A stretch of DNA of 64,000 nucleotides from contig CM041777.1 of NCBI GenBank assembly GCA_023374045.1, forward strand, positions 462,425,827 through 462,489,826, in the 5' to 3' direction. The position numbers were made by a program, and so were the translations under genes. This document shows, piece by piece, positions 33,830 through 45,260 of this stretch; position 1 is the first letter of the stretch; the number at the start of each line of letters is the position of its first letter. The notes beneath the pieces were generated by a model. That model had not been told where the DNA came from and made no database searches. It saw nothing but the letters and a program-made list of their open reading frames with translations. The DNA comes from Limonium bicolor. Its lineage: Eukaryota > Streptophyta > Magnoliopsida > Caryophyllales > Plumbaginaceae.

Positions 33830-35050
33830 CTCCTTCACTATGTTTTGGTTAAAATATATGATTTATTTTTTCTCTAGGAACTAGATCGTGGGACACTTCT
33901 AATATTTATTATTTTATTTCTAAAATTAGAAATGAACTTTGACACCTATTTAGATTTTTATTAATTCCTCATATTTAAGTGAAAGTGTAAATATTTAAGT
34001 AATAATAGATTTTTCAATGTAGGTGTAAATTTATTTGATAAAAGAGTAGACTTTAAATTTAATCCTCATTTAGGTGATAGTGTAGATTTTTAAGGAAATT
34101 GGTAGATTTTCAAATTGTAGGTGTAGATTTGTTTGATAGAAGTGTAGATTTATTTAATAAAAATGTGTGGATTTTATTTTTTTACGCTCTTATATTTATT
34201 TTTAAGGAGTCTTCTCAACAGAATTTATACTTTGTTATTTTTAAAAAGTCTTTTTAACAAAATTTCTGATTTGTTATTTTTGAATAAAAGGTTTTGCTTA
34301 AAACGTGGGATCTTTTTATCATTATTTTTTTAAATCACTCATTTCGGTTAAAAATATTGCTACAAATTGTGGGAATATTTATTATAATTGATGGTTTATT
34401 TTTTTCACTAGAAAGTGGATAGTGGGACACGTCTAATATTTTTCTTCCTTATTCCAAAAATCTCAAATTTACTTTTGACATGCATTTATATTTTTATTAA
34501 TTCTTGAAAGTGTAGATATTTAAGTAAAATGATAGATTTTTCAAAATATAGGTGTAGATTTGTTTGATAGAAGTGTAGATTTTTATAATTCCTGAAAGTG
34601 TAGATATTTAAGTAAAATGATAGATTTTTCAAAATATAGATGTAGATTTGTTTGATAGAAGGCTAGATTTTTATAATTCCTCAAAGTGTATATATTTAAG
34701 TAAAATGATAGATTTTTTGAATTGTAGGTATAGATTTGTTTGATAAAAGTGTAGATTTTAAATTTAGACAGTACAACTTATTTACTTAAATGTGGATTTA
34801 TTTATATTTGATGTTCTTATATTTAATTTTAAGGAATCGTTTCTATTTATTTTATTATTTAAAAAGTTTTAGCTTAAAACATTGAATTTTTCTTTTAGTT
34901 TTTCAAATCCTTATTTCACTACCATTTAATTGATATTTTATTTTATTTTCTCTTAAAACTGATCGTGGTATTTGTCTAATGTTTATTCTTTATTTCTTAA
35001 ATTATAAATTAAGTTTGACTTCTATACCCTATAATAAAAATTAAAATCCA
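33830..35050. repeat. ~540-bp tandem repeat with nested ~89-bp repeat
   Basis: CGTGGGACAC-type sequence recurs near 33888, 34422 and 34965 (spacing about 534 and 543), with matching flanks (TTATTTTTTCTCTAGGAA / TATTTTTTTCACTAG; TTTTAAGGAGTC / TTTTAAGGAATC). The second unit contains three ~89-bp direct copies (34502-34763) of GTGTAGATATTTAAGTAAAA...TTTGTTTGATAGAAG. Related GTGTAGATTT motifs occur in the first unit. No coding. Confidence 0.75.
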
Positions 35051-35405
35051 CACCATCAATTTATTTCTTAGAGATCCAACGGTGATGATGTATTTGAGCA
35101 TGGTGCTCAAAATTGTTTTTGGGCACCTTCCCCTCGCTGAAACCAGAAAAACGGAAACAAATGGAGGATCTCTTTTTTCCACCTTTCATTGTTATAATAA
35201 AATAATAACGCAGCTTAAACAATTCCGTCCTCTTTTGTACAAGACCAAAACCAAAACAAGAATGGCCAACTGAATTTAACTACCTGTCCTAACACGTCTG
35301 AACACTACAGCTGGGTAGTAAGCGCTATCTGATGATATTCAATAAGAAAGAATGCAATGTTTCTCACATACACCAAAACCCAAACCTGATCGTTACGCAG
35401 CAGAT

Positions 35406-37956
35406 TTATTCACCTTTTTTGGCTATTTTTGAAGGGGGCAGAGTCCCAAAAATCTTGTCCCAGAACGATGAAGTGATGCCGAAACCCTTGTTCTGGATGC
35501 GGAAATGATGATTCAAGTGGTACCTCTGCATCAGAGTCGAGAAAATGTGAGATGCCGCGTATTACAACACACACAGCACATTCTACATGTCTTTTCCAGG
35601 AAAGGAAAAGAATTTCAAGTTTGTTTTGTACTCGTGAACGCTTTTTTTTCCATGAACACTAGTATATTCGTCTCCTTGTTTCAGACACAGACATCACTTA
35701 GGCAGGTCCTCGACCTTAAAAGATACTACTACTACTATGTTTTAATTTTTAACTACCATGCCATGGCCTGCATATCTCTGGTCTTATCCTAAATTGGCGT
35801 GCATTTCAGTCATACCTAGATTCAACAAACTTGTTCTATTGAAAACTGATGATAGAGCTTAGGCACAGAAGCAGTCACCTAATGCACAGGATGTCACATA
35901 AACTACCTGGCTAAGAAAGAAAACAGAAAAAATATGCTTGGGGGATATCAGACCAGAGCTTTGGCACACGACTGTAATGATCTGCCAAACAGAGGGCTCC
36001 CAACTTCACAATCCATATACATTCATTCAGATGTTCAGGCGAATAAGTGTAACATGAACAGTTTTGTTGAAGTATGAATTCTTGGATCCAGCGAAATCAA
36101 ACATATTTTTCATCAGCTGACAGTTAGGGCAACAACAAGGGGCCATTAATAAAGTTACCAGTCAGACAATGCTCCAGTAGGACATGTAGGGTATCAAACA
36201 ATATGTGGCCTTTGTCCTTTTTATATTTATGCAGGTGACGTATTAATTAATGAACAGTATTTTCTCTCACAATATAAATAAACAGACACAAATTGGAACA
36301 ATAAGTGAAGTAAGAGCCTAATGTAAATCTTAGAACTGACCAATGTGTAGGGGGAAAGAAGCTTGACCCAATTTCATAAATTAATAAAAAAAAACTTTAG
36401 CATATTCAAAAGTCAATAACTTCATACGTAGGAAATAGCCAAGGGAAAACAGGATGTAAACAGCTATAATATCAAGCAGAACCAGATCACTTACCTTAAG
36501 GTCACGAGGGACTGCGCTAGTTGGTTGCCCATGATGCAAATAGTAATGGGTCACGTCGTACATCACATACCCAAGCAAACCACCACCAAAGAGACCGGGA
36601 GCAGTGGAAGGTGTGGCAAAAAGTTTAACCAAGTTCCAAAACTGTAAAGTACGATTCATGAGAAGCAAGCCACTGTAAAGCAAGGATATTGACAGCAGCA
36701 CAAAACTCCCTCTTAAAAGAGACCAAAAACGCTCTAACCACATTTCTTTCAAAAGTTCAAATCTAGTGTATTAACAAAAAATTGTCTCAATCTAGAAAAG
36801 TTCAGAAGAATATATACTAGCAAAAGCAACATCAATCAGATTACTGAATCATTGGGGATAAAGTTAATCCACAATATAAGTTAATCAATTTATTCCTTTA
36901 CAAACCCCCTATTGTAAATCTAATATGTCCAATAAGATTAGCAAATTCCATTAGTATCCAAGTGTTTATTATATAACGACAACGTGAGTCAAACTTACAG
37001 GTATGCACAGAACAGCAGTTGCAGTGGGAGGGAAAACTAGGCGAAGACCATCCATAGGATGCTTATGGTGACAACCATGAAGAAGATAATGGATGGTGTT
37101 TCCCCTACAAAAAATATCAACAGCAATGTAAACAGATAATATCTGGGCTTGCAAACGGAAATCAATCTTTCATGGCAGATAAAACTCAAAAGGATGCATG
37201 CTGGAGAGTGGAACCTACTAACCAATAGCTCTTTGTTTTAATGTGGAAAAGGTGACGATGCAATGTGTACTCCAACCATGACCAGATAAAGACGCCAACC
37301 AGAACCATATATCCCACTTCAGAGACGGTATGACCCTTACGGAAAGATATTGACAGACACCAGCCAACCACAGGAAGCCAAATAGTTGGGATAGCCCACC
37401 AGACTGTGCGTGTCAAAGACTGTAAAAAGAGCACAAAAACCAGAAAGGAATTAGCACGACCTTCAGGGATCAACCTTGTGAGGAAAACAATTTAATGCTG
37501 CAGAACGGCAAAAAGCCTCTGATCAAGAAAAGCAATCAAGAAATACCTCCCAGAAGTCACTTGCAAAGAAACGTGGTCCTTCCTTGCTTACGATGGGCTG
37601 GTGGACCCATTCTTGATATGATTCCCCAAGATGGCCAACCTGTAAGAGATTGGGTCAAACTAGGTAGAAGATGTGAAGCACAAAGAAGATACCCGCATAT
37701 CTGTGACGGGTGCCTCCAATCATGAAGAGCAAGAGTATTGAAAATGAACACAATTACCTACTAAACATAGCAACCTTTACTGACAACTAAACTAAAAGGT
37801 CCATTAACTACAGAATGACAGAAATTTCCTAGACAAGATGAAGACAGTTGTAAACAGGGCAGGCAAAAACACTATTGAAAAAATAAGCTTTCAACAAACC
37901 TGAAAGACAAGTGGCTTATCCAGATCAACTGTAAATTCCTTCTCCATTGCAACCAT
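35406..37956 (-). CDS. FAH: Fatty acid 2-hydroxylase (FAH1/FAH2 type), 239 aa
   Basis: It hydroxylates C-2 of very-long-chain fatty acids in ceramides/sphingolipids at the ER membrane, using electrons from cytochrome b5 (known for the family). Six coding exons: 37900-37956, 37547-37639, 37223-37419, 36999-37104, 36495-36641, 35406-35525; all five introns read GT-AG. The joined frame gives 239 codons, close to the ~237 aa of Arabidopsis homologues. Di-iron histidine motifs are complete: H104/H106/H109, H121/H125/H128/H129, H183/H187/H188 and H203/H206/H207. Hydrophobic segments lie at about 55-75, 84-102 and 165-180. As in other plant FAHs there is no fused cytochrome b5 domain. The C-terminus KKGE fits a KKXX ER-retrieval signal. 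The start is the first of two in-frame Met (M1, M4), just after a 5'UTR intron. FAH1 and FAH2 cannot be told apart with certainty; HYYLHHGQP recalls FAH2. Confidence 0.93.
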
Positions 37957-38700
37957 CTTGGCACGTAGTCAAAATCTGAATGAAAGATACAAACGGATAC
38001 AGCCAATGATCAGTCAAACATAGATGTGCACATCTACTACTAATCAATAAATAATGTTCATTCAAAATGGGAACCAAAGCACTAACAGGACTTCTACTTG
38101 CTACTTAACTTTAGGCTTCAACATAAGATTTTATTATTCACGCGTTATCAAAGGTACATCAGCTTATGAAAAGTCAAAAATGCATACGCCAGAATCGGTC
38201 AAACAGCGCATTTACGGAAGGAAGGATCACACGTAAAAAAGGTATAAATATTCAAATCACTGGCGCTAAGATTCCTTTAGCTATATGTGAACCGCAGATC
38301 CCACGAAAAAAAGATGAAATTTTGGCAAAAAAAATGCTTCGATTATAGCAAGAAGCACGACAATCAATTAGCAATCGATGAAGAAACCTTCAAGGAATTA
38401 TATAAACCCTAAAACCGAGTAACGAGGGTTCTAATGAACGAAGCGTCGCGTATAACCAGAATTCTAGCGCACCTGAGACGTGAGACAATGCCGGTGGAAT
38501 CTGAGAGGTTAAAACTCTGGAAGTCGGAGCTTAGTTGCAAGTGAATACTCCAGAGAGGTGACGGAGGCTGATCTCTTTCTCCCGAGGCAAATGACGATTC
38601 TGATAAGATGCGAAGGACGAGAGACAAGGGGGGAGAGCAAAACAAGGATCACTCTCTCTAGAGAGCGGGGAGAGAGGCCGAGTGAAGACTGTTCGTCGCT
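37957..38700 (-). promoter_or_regulatory. 5'UTR with intron and putative promoter of the fatty acid hydroxylase
   Basis: A CAG|GTGCGC donor at 38473/38472 and a TTCATTCAG acceptor at 37976 would remove a 497-bp 5'UTR intron, leaving 37957-37975 joined to a leader ending at 38473. The upstream leader is CT/GA-rich (CTCTCTAGAGAG palindrome, about 38650-38665), and a TATTAAAAG-like box lies at about 38700-38710. The transcription start is inferred, not seen. Confidence 0.5.
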
Positions 38701-38710
38701 TTTAATAATC

Positions 38711-39475
38711 GACATACACAAGGGGGGATCTGAACCGTTCATTATGACAGCAACATTTTGAATGATATGCACGCAGCACGTTAAAGATGCTCAGTAGCCA
38801 GACTGGCAAGACAGACAGCTAATGCGATCGAATAGATAGGAGGTGTGAGGTGGGGATTTCAATTTCAACCGTAAGTGGAGGATCCGGGAGCTGTTTTTCT
38901 ACCACTATGAAACATATGTATACATTTGAAAACTGCAAAACTGATTGATTAGGCTCTGTTCGGACTTGTACAAACGTGGCATGTGTGATGATATAAATGC
39001 AGTATTAAAAGGTGATCCTCCCACGGGTCTTGTGTTCTCCTCCAATAACATACAGTCACATATAAAATAGTCAGACCAAAACAGCTGCAAAACAGACATA
39101 CCAAACGGATGAGACTAATCTGAATTTGTTTGTCATTTGTATGTTTGTTGAAGTTGACCCTTAGTTGTAAAGGTACTTAGCATCTTGTCCATAATAAATT
39201 GGTCGGGTTGAGATTGACAATAACTAACTTATTTAAAATACTGTTAACCTAGTCCAGCCCAAGAATAGATGAGTAAAAAAAATGACTCTAACTCAACCCG
39301 TTTAAAACTCTTCAATTTAGACCCAATGCCCATAAAGATAATTAACAAAAAAACGTTAAACATTAATAAAAAGACAAGACCAGTAATGCTCATAATGAGT
39401 AATTTATTTAACATAGAGTAATTTATTATTTTCTTTAGATTATTCTAGTAAAAATAATTAATTTTGTCGATCTTC
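38711..39475. other. Spacer between the hydroxylase gene and the LINE
   Basis: No gene recognised. 39395-39492 closely matches 45640-45740, showing that the LINE's target was itself repeated sequence. Confidence 0.5.
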
Positions 39476-39492
39476 TTACCTTGGTTTTTATT
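39476..39492. repeat. Target site duplication of LINE (3' side)
   Basis: TTACCTTGGTTTTTATT, identical to 45244-45260; the pair brackets the LINE. Confidence 0.9.
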
Positions 39493-39521
39493 TTTTTGAT
39501 CAAAAGGCAATGAATTACTTA

Positions 39522-41311
39522 TTAGTCAGTGGTATTGAGAGGATAACTCTCAGCACACAGAATGTAAATACAGTCAGAAGGGGGGAGAAGATGCACTACA
39601 AGCCTACTACTACATCCATGCCCAGACTTAGCTAGATTATCAGCCAATTTATTATGGCTGCGCTTTATCTTCCGTAGAGATAGATTGGAAAACTGAGACA
39701 TCAACTCACGACAGGAGCTTGTGATACTTTCCACTAACGGATTCGAGGATATATTCTTGAGAAGTTTGAAAGCCTCTTCTGAATCTGTTTCTACTATCAG
39801 GTGCTGGATATTCGACAAGGAAGCATATTTCAGACCATCGAGGATACCCCATAATTCAGCTTCTAGCACCGTTGAGTCTCCTAGCTGTCTTGAGGTTCCA
39901 AATACCCAACTACCTTCATGATTCCTGCAAACACTTGCGGCTGTTGCGAGTCCTGATGGGAGCCTTGAGGCATCTGCATTTAACTTATACCAACTTGCTG
40001 GCGGGATCTCCCAGATCTGGTTCGCTAGGTTGTTCTTTTTCCTTGCTAAGACTTTCCCCAGCTGTTCTAATGTCTGTAACCAATTCTTTAACCTGCACCA
40101 AAGTAAATCAGGAGGCATAAATGATTCATTTAAGTTACATGGAATTTAACATTTCTCCAATACCAAAGTGTATGGCATATAATAGCAAAAACTTAACACC
40201 ACGATATTCCTTCCATATGGGGGATACTCTTATCGCACTTCAGATTCATAACTAGCCATGAATAGAACGAGCAATCAGAGGGAAACAGAGACATGTTTGC
40301 TTTCCCACACATCATTCTCCAGATTTCAGTAGCCACATCACAAAACCTAACAACGTGTTCAGTACTCTCACAATTCCCACAAGAACTGCATAAATCATTG
40401 GCAATTAGACCGTGAGAAAAAAGAAGCTTTTTGGTTTTTAACGCATTATGCGCAATGAACCATAAACAAGTTTTAACCTTTTCTGGAACATGGAGAGACC
40501 AGATCAGGTTCCAGATTTCATCCGGTTGCCCATTATCACTGAGTAACTTATACGCATGAGAAACAGAAAGGTTACCATCACGGCTACCTTCCCAAACGAT
40601 TTTGTCACACGTATCCTCTGATTTTATTAATTTACCAGACAAGGTATTGAGTATCCTAGGGGGAAGATGGTTTGATAGAAGATCAAACTTCCATCCACTA
40701 TGTGAGGACTAGTAATGGCAGGCTTTTGAATTTAAGTCCAGAACTGAAGTGTTGTGGGCGAATGAAATGAGGGGTTCCTTATAGAGCCATTTATCTTGCC
40801 AGAAATTAATCGATTTTCCATTCCCTAAAAGCCATTTAGAGCCAGCTTCTATTATTTCTTTACTGCCAAGAATATTTCTCCAAGTGGGAGAGGGGCTCTT
40901 ATGATCAATTTTATGGTATTTGTTAAAGAGGACTTTACCCCAAAAGCTATCCTGGTTCTGAATTAACCTCCAACTGAGTTTTGCAAAGCATGCTTTATTC
41001 ATACTAGTAAGGTCTCTCAGACCCAGGCCACCCCTAGATTTAGGCTTACAGATCGTGGACCATGCTACAGTATGGAGTTTCCTTTCATCTACCGAGTGAT
41101 CCCAAAGGAAATTTCTGCAAATTCTATCAATTTTATGGCAAGAATCTTGAGAGAGTTTTTGGGACATCATTTGAAAAGTATAAGAAGCTTCAAGGACAGA
41201 TTTAGTAAGAACTAGTCTGCCAGCAAGGGATAACGATTTAGCCTTCCAACCGTCTACTTTTTGCTTCAGTTTCTCTATAAGATCAAAAGAGAGAGATGAA
41301 TTGGATCTTCC
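39522..41311 (-). pseudogene. LINE ORF2 C-terminal part: connection, zf-RVT and RNase H
   Basis: After the TAG at 41312 reading continues in frame (GRSNSSLSFDLIEKLKQ...). Then come the L1 region ICRNFLWDHS / GGLGLRDLTSMNKACFAK (41170-40709), a stop at 40706, the zf-RVT domain (VPEKVKTCLWFIAHNALKTK; CSSCGNCESTEHVV) at 40642-40193, and RNase H at 40118-39522 (LNADASR; EAELWGILDGL; ETDSEEAFKL; NKLADNLAKSGH). The acidic RNase H residues are all present. Three in-frame stops interrupt it, so separate peptides at most could form. Confidence 0.85.
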
Positions 41312-43563
41312 CTAAATTAGGTTAATTCCAAGATATTTACCAAACTTGTCAGCCATAGGAATTCCTATAGCTTTACGTATATTAATTTTAGCACTAGGCA
41401 CTACATTATTAGAGAATAACACTCTAGATTTCTCAAAACTGACCTTCTGCCCAGATAATGAGCAGAAAGAATTTAGAACTTCTTTCATGTATAGAGCATT
41501 TTTCTTAGTTGCTTTTTCCATTAACACAAGATCATCTGCAAAGAAAATGCGTGATAGTACAGGGCCTTTGTTACAAAGCTTAATAGGAGCCCATTGTTTG
41601 GAGGCTATTGCATCGTCTATCATATGGGAAAGTCTATCCAAACATAGAACAAACATATAGGGGGAAAGTGGGTCCCCCTGTCTAAGGCCCTTTAAAGGGA
41701 GGAAGGCTTCAAATTGAACTTCATTCCAAAAGACTCTTATGGAAACAGACCTCACACAACACATAATTAATTTAGTAAGATTCAGGGGAAGATTCAAGCA
41801 CTTCAAGGTATTTTGAATGAAATCCCAAGAGAGTCTATCATATGCTTTTTCAAGATCCACTTTCATAATTATCCAGCCCTCTTTAGCTTTGGTTCTCTTC
41901 ATGGAGTGTAGCACCTCTTGCATGATTATATGATTATCTTGAATATGTCTATGTGGCATAAAACTGTTTTGGAAAGGAGACATAACATCGGTAAGGATAT
42001 ATTTAACTCTATTAGCAAGGGTTTTAGCTAGGATTTTGTAAGTTACATTGCAAAGAGCAATGGGTCTGAATTGTCTCATAGAGGTTGGGGAAAGAACTTT
42101 TGCGGTGACACAGAGAAGGGTTTCATTTAGGTTACTACAGAAATGACCTAGATTGAAAGCTGAACTGATAAACTCAGTGATGTTACCACTTACTAAATCC
42201 CAATGTTGTTTAAAAAACCAAACAGGGGAACCATCGGGGCCTGGTGCCTTAAAGTTGCTCATAGCTCTAAGAGTTTCCTCAATTTCCAGCGGAGTTGGAA
42301 CCTTATTCAGGGCCACCATCTGGTTCTCATTGAGGGGAGGGAAAGAGTGGGTACTAGGAGGGGAATAGCTAGGGATATCTGTGGTGAACATTTCTCTAAA
42401 ATAGTTAGTAGCTAGATTGAGGAGGTTAACCTCTCCCTCTATCATGGTTCCATTCGAATTCTCTAGCCGTAGCACTTTGTTTCTTGCTCTCCTGATCATG
42501 GTTTTCCTATGAAAGTACTTGGTGTTCTTGTCTCTGAATAATAGCCAGTTGTCTCTAGACTTTTGGTACCATAACATCTCTTCACTGAGAAGGATAGACT
42601 CTAAATTCTTCCTAAGCTTTTCCTCAAGTCTTCTCATGCCCGGAGTTTGCCTAAGTTCCAGAGCTTGTTGAATACCAGCTAACCTAGCTAGAGTTCTCTT
42701 CTTTTTCTGAAAAATGTTTTCAAAGGTTGATCTATTCCAATCAGAAAGAGTACAAGCAAGAGAGCTGAGGTTTAAAGCTATATTCTCACAATTGGGCCAG
42801 GCTTGCAAAACTGTGTCCTTATAAGTGGGATGGATGGCCCAAGCCACCTGAAATCTAAATGGTCTAGGACCATCAAAACGGAAATTATGTCCTGGAGATG
42901 CGTGAGAACAGGGGAGTGGTCTGATCCTAATCTAGGAAGATTAAAACAGTGGGAGGGGGGAAAAAAATCAAACCAGTTAGCAGAGACAAGAGTTCTATCT
43001 AATCTTTCAAAAATTGAGCCATTGGACCAAGTATAGAGACTACCCTTTCCAGGGAGAGAAATAAGGGAATTCGAGTAAATCCACTCAGCAAATGCCTTGC
43101 TGCCTCTGTTTAGTACTCTAATACCGCCCTTCTTCTCCTCTAAGGACATAATGGAGTTGAAGTCGCCAGTTAGCAGCCAAGGCATATAAGGAAGGTCCTT
43201 AATAGAAGATAAATGATTCCATAGATTGATGCAATAGCTAGAATCAAGGTTTGCATACACAAAGGTGGATAGAAAGGAAACATTATTAACTGAAACAAGA
43301 GAGTGAATGAACTGATCCCGAAAGGTTTTTATTTCTAGATTAACTGTGTCATCCCATAAAACCCATAAACTCCCACTAAACCCTGAAGCATCTACTATGT
43401 ACATATTTTTAAAGCCCATTTTCTTTGCAATTGAACTAGCTTTAAGACCAGAAATCCTGGGTTCACATACAAGTACAATAGCAGGTTTATGTAATACAAT
43501 CAGAGGGAGAAAACTCGGTTTAGCTGCACCCCTCACATTCCATGCCAGAATTTTAATATCCAT
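41312..43563 (-). pseudogene. LINE ORF2 endonuclease and reverse transcriptase
   Basis: The start is the ATG at 43563 (MDIKILAWNVRGA), 28 bases below the ORF1 stop. AP-endonuclease motifs: LAWNVRG, LVCEPRIS, LLTGDFNSI, ERLDRTLVS and LGSDHSPVL. A frameshift near 42890 moves reading to the frame open from 42847. RT motifs there: NFKAPGPDGSPVWFFK, MRQFRPIALCNVTYKI, WIIMKVDLEKAYDRL, LRQGDPLSPYMF and the catalytic FFADDLVLM. A TAG at 41312-41314 ends it after KYLGINLI. Apart from these two lesions the sequence looks well preserved, implying fairly recent activity. Confidence 0.9.
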
Positions 43564-43591
43564 GATAAGTTTAACAAAAAAGAAAACACAA

Positions 43592-44985
43592 TCAAGGAAT
43601 GATAGAACCTGGGGAATTCTGGCCAGGTGCACGGGATGAGAGCACTTCGAGGGCTAAATTGGATCCATCCTTGCACGCGAGCAGCTCTGATTTGCTCTTG
43701 CTAGAATCTTCCAATGGCACTAACTCTTCTAACTGTGTCATTCGATCTAGGGCGGTAGAGGAGGTACCTTCTGAATTCTGCTTGTACTGGATTGTCGCAT
43801 TGGTTCCAACTCGATTCAACTCCGGCAAAGAATTGTTTTCAAAGGAATCCTTCACTTTAGAGATACTGCATTCATTCTCAGAATCTACTAATACTTGGAA
43901 TGGGTTTCCAGTTTTTTGGTTGGATCATCTTTCCTGACAATTCCAGAAACGGATGGAGCTTCACTTTTACCAGTTCTGTCACTCCTAGGCTTGGAAGTCT
44001 TGCCACCAGATTGTTTCTTCCTTGAGACTCGCATCCAAGGTCCAAAATTGTCCGTTTCATGAGGCTGAATGGTAGACTTCTGATTGGGGATAATCTGAAG
44101 TCCGGCTTCATTCACTGGGGCTTCCACATCAACAATTATGGGACAGCTGTTCTTGAGATGACCGAACAGACCACAAGAGAAACACAAAGCATGAACTCCT
44201 TCATAGACTACCTAGTGGGTTTGATTCCCAACCTTAAATTTGTCTAATAGCGGTTTGGATAGATCCACAGATACGCATACCTTCCCAAACAAAGTTCCTA
44301 ATTTAGATTTAGTGATCAGGACCTTCCTTATCCTACCCAGTTTATTCCCTAAAATTGAAAGACAAGATTCTCATTGAAATTCCTGACCAAGATCCGGGAA
44401 CCTTGCCCAAACATCCAAGAAAGGAATTGCTTCCTTCGTAGTATAAAAAACCCTCACCGATCTCCTTACCGTTAAGTAGTGGTCTGAGATTAACCAGGGT
44501 CCTTCATTCAAAACATAATCCCTATCCCTTCTATTGTCGAACTTGACAGAGAAATAACCGTTCCCCATAGCGGTAAAATCAAAATTTCCTTGCAGTCTCC
44601 ACCTCTGGCACATGCGCTCGTACATAATTTGGGTTGGAAAAGATTTACCTAATAGTTTAACTATTAGAGCATACCTCCAATCCTTCTTGATTTCTTTGAA
44701 TATGTCTTGAGGAAACTTGATACGGGGGCAGAACTCGTCCTCCTCTACCTCATCTTCCTTTTGCGCCATTTCTTCGTTCTCAGACAAGTCTTCATCAGAA
44801 ATTTCCAGATTTGAGTCTCTTTTCCCTAGAATCTGGAGGAACGTATCCTTGCAAGTTTCGCTGAAGATAGCATTCGCTTCGTTGAGTTTTTCTTCCTCTC
44901 GATCTGAAGGCATTCTTTTCTTTTTCCTTAGTCTGCTACATTCATCAGAACTCTGGGTGGCTTGGAATCGAAAGCTTGAATCCAT
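43592..44985 (-). pseudogene. LINE ORF1 (DUF4283 and CCHC knuckle)
   Basis: The start is MDSSFRFQATQSSDECSR at 44985. An acidic segment (SDEDLSENEEM) is followed by the DUF4283-type domain (ALIVKLLGKSFPT; GYFSVKFDNRRDRDYVLNEG; PFLDVWARFPDLG). A frameshift at about 44371 and a TAG at about 44210 precede a single knuckle, CFSCGLFGHLKNSC (about 44185). A Ser/Lys-rich tail runs on in another frame to the stop at 43592. Such ORF1 proteins bind RNA in plant L1 elements. Confidence 0.85.
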
Positions 44986-45243
44986 ACTTCCACCGTATGA
45001 GCTATCGTGGAGAGGAAACTTCAGCGTCGCGCCCTGCGCTAATTGACCTCAAAGAGAAAGTTAGGGTTATGCCTGATCACGGCGGAGTAGAAGGCAGAAT
45101 AAAGACTTATCGTCGAGGGGAAGATAAGTCGGATAGGGAATAGGTGTCTTTAGAGTGAATAGAGATCCGCGCGTGAGGCGCGTTCTCTTGAGAACATTTT
45201 CGTTTTGAGACTAGTGTTGATCCCGCAACCATTTCAACTCATG

Positions 45244-45260
45244 TTACCTTGGTTTTTATT
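45244..45260. repeat. Target site duplication of LINE (5' side)
   Basis: TTACCTTGGTTTTTATT, identical to 39476-39492. Confidence 0.9.

Larger units (their letters stand above)
39493..45243 (-). mobile_element. Near-complete L1-type LINE, ~5.75 kb
   Basis: Minus-strand order is 5'UTR (45243-44986), ORF1 (44985-43592) and ORF2 with endonuclease, RT, zf-RVT and RNase H (43563-39522), ending in an A-rich tail (TTGATCAAAAAAATAAAAAC on the minus strand). A perfect 17-bp target duplication flanks it, so it inserted as a unit and is essentially full length. Damage is light: ORF1 has a frameshift and a stop, and ORF2 a frameshift near 42890 and stops at 41312, 40706 and about 40190, with the RT catalytic box intact. 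The tail (TTTGATCAAAAA) resembles that of the LINE ending at 59964. Confidence 0.95.
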
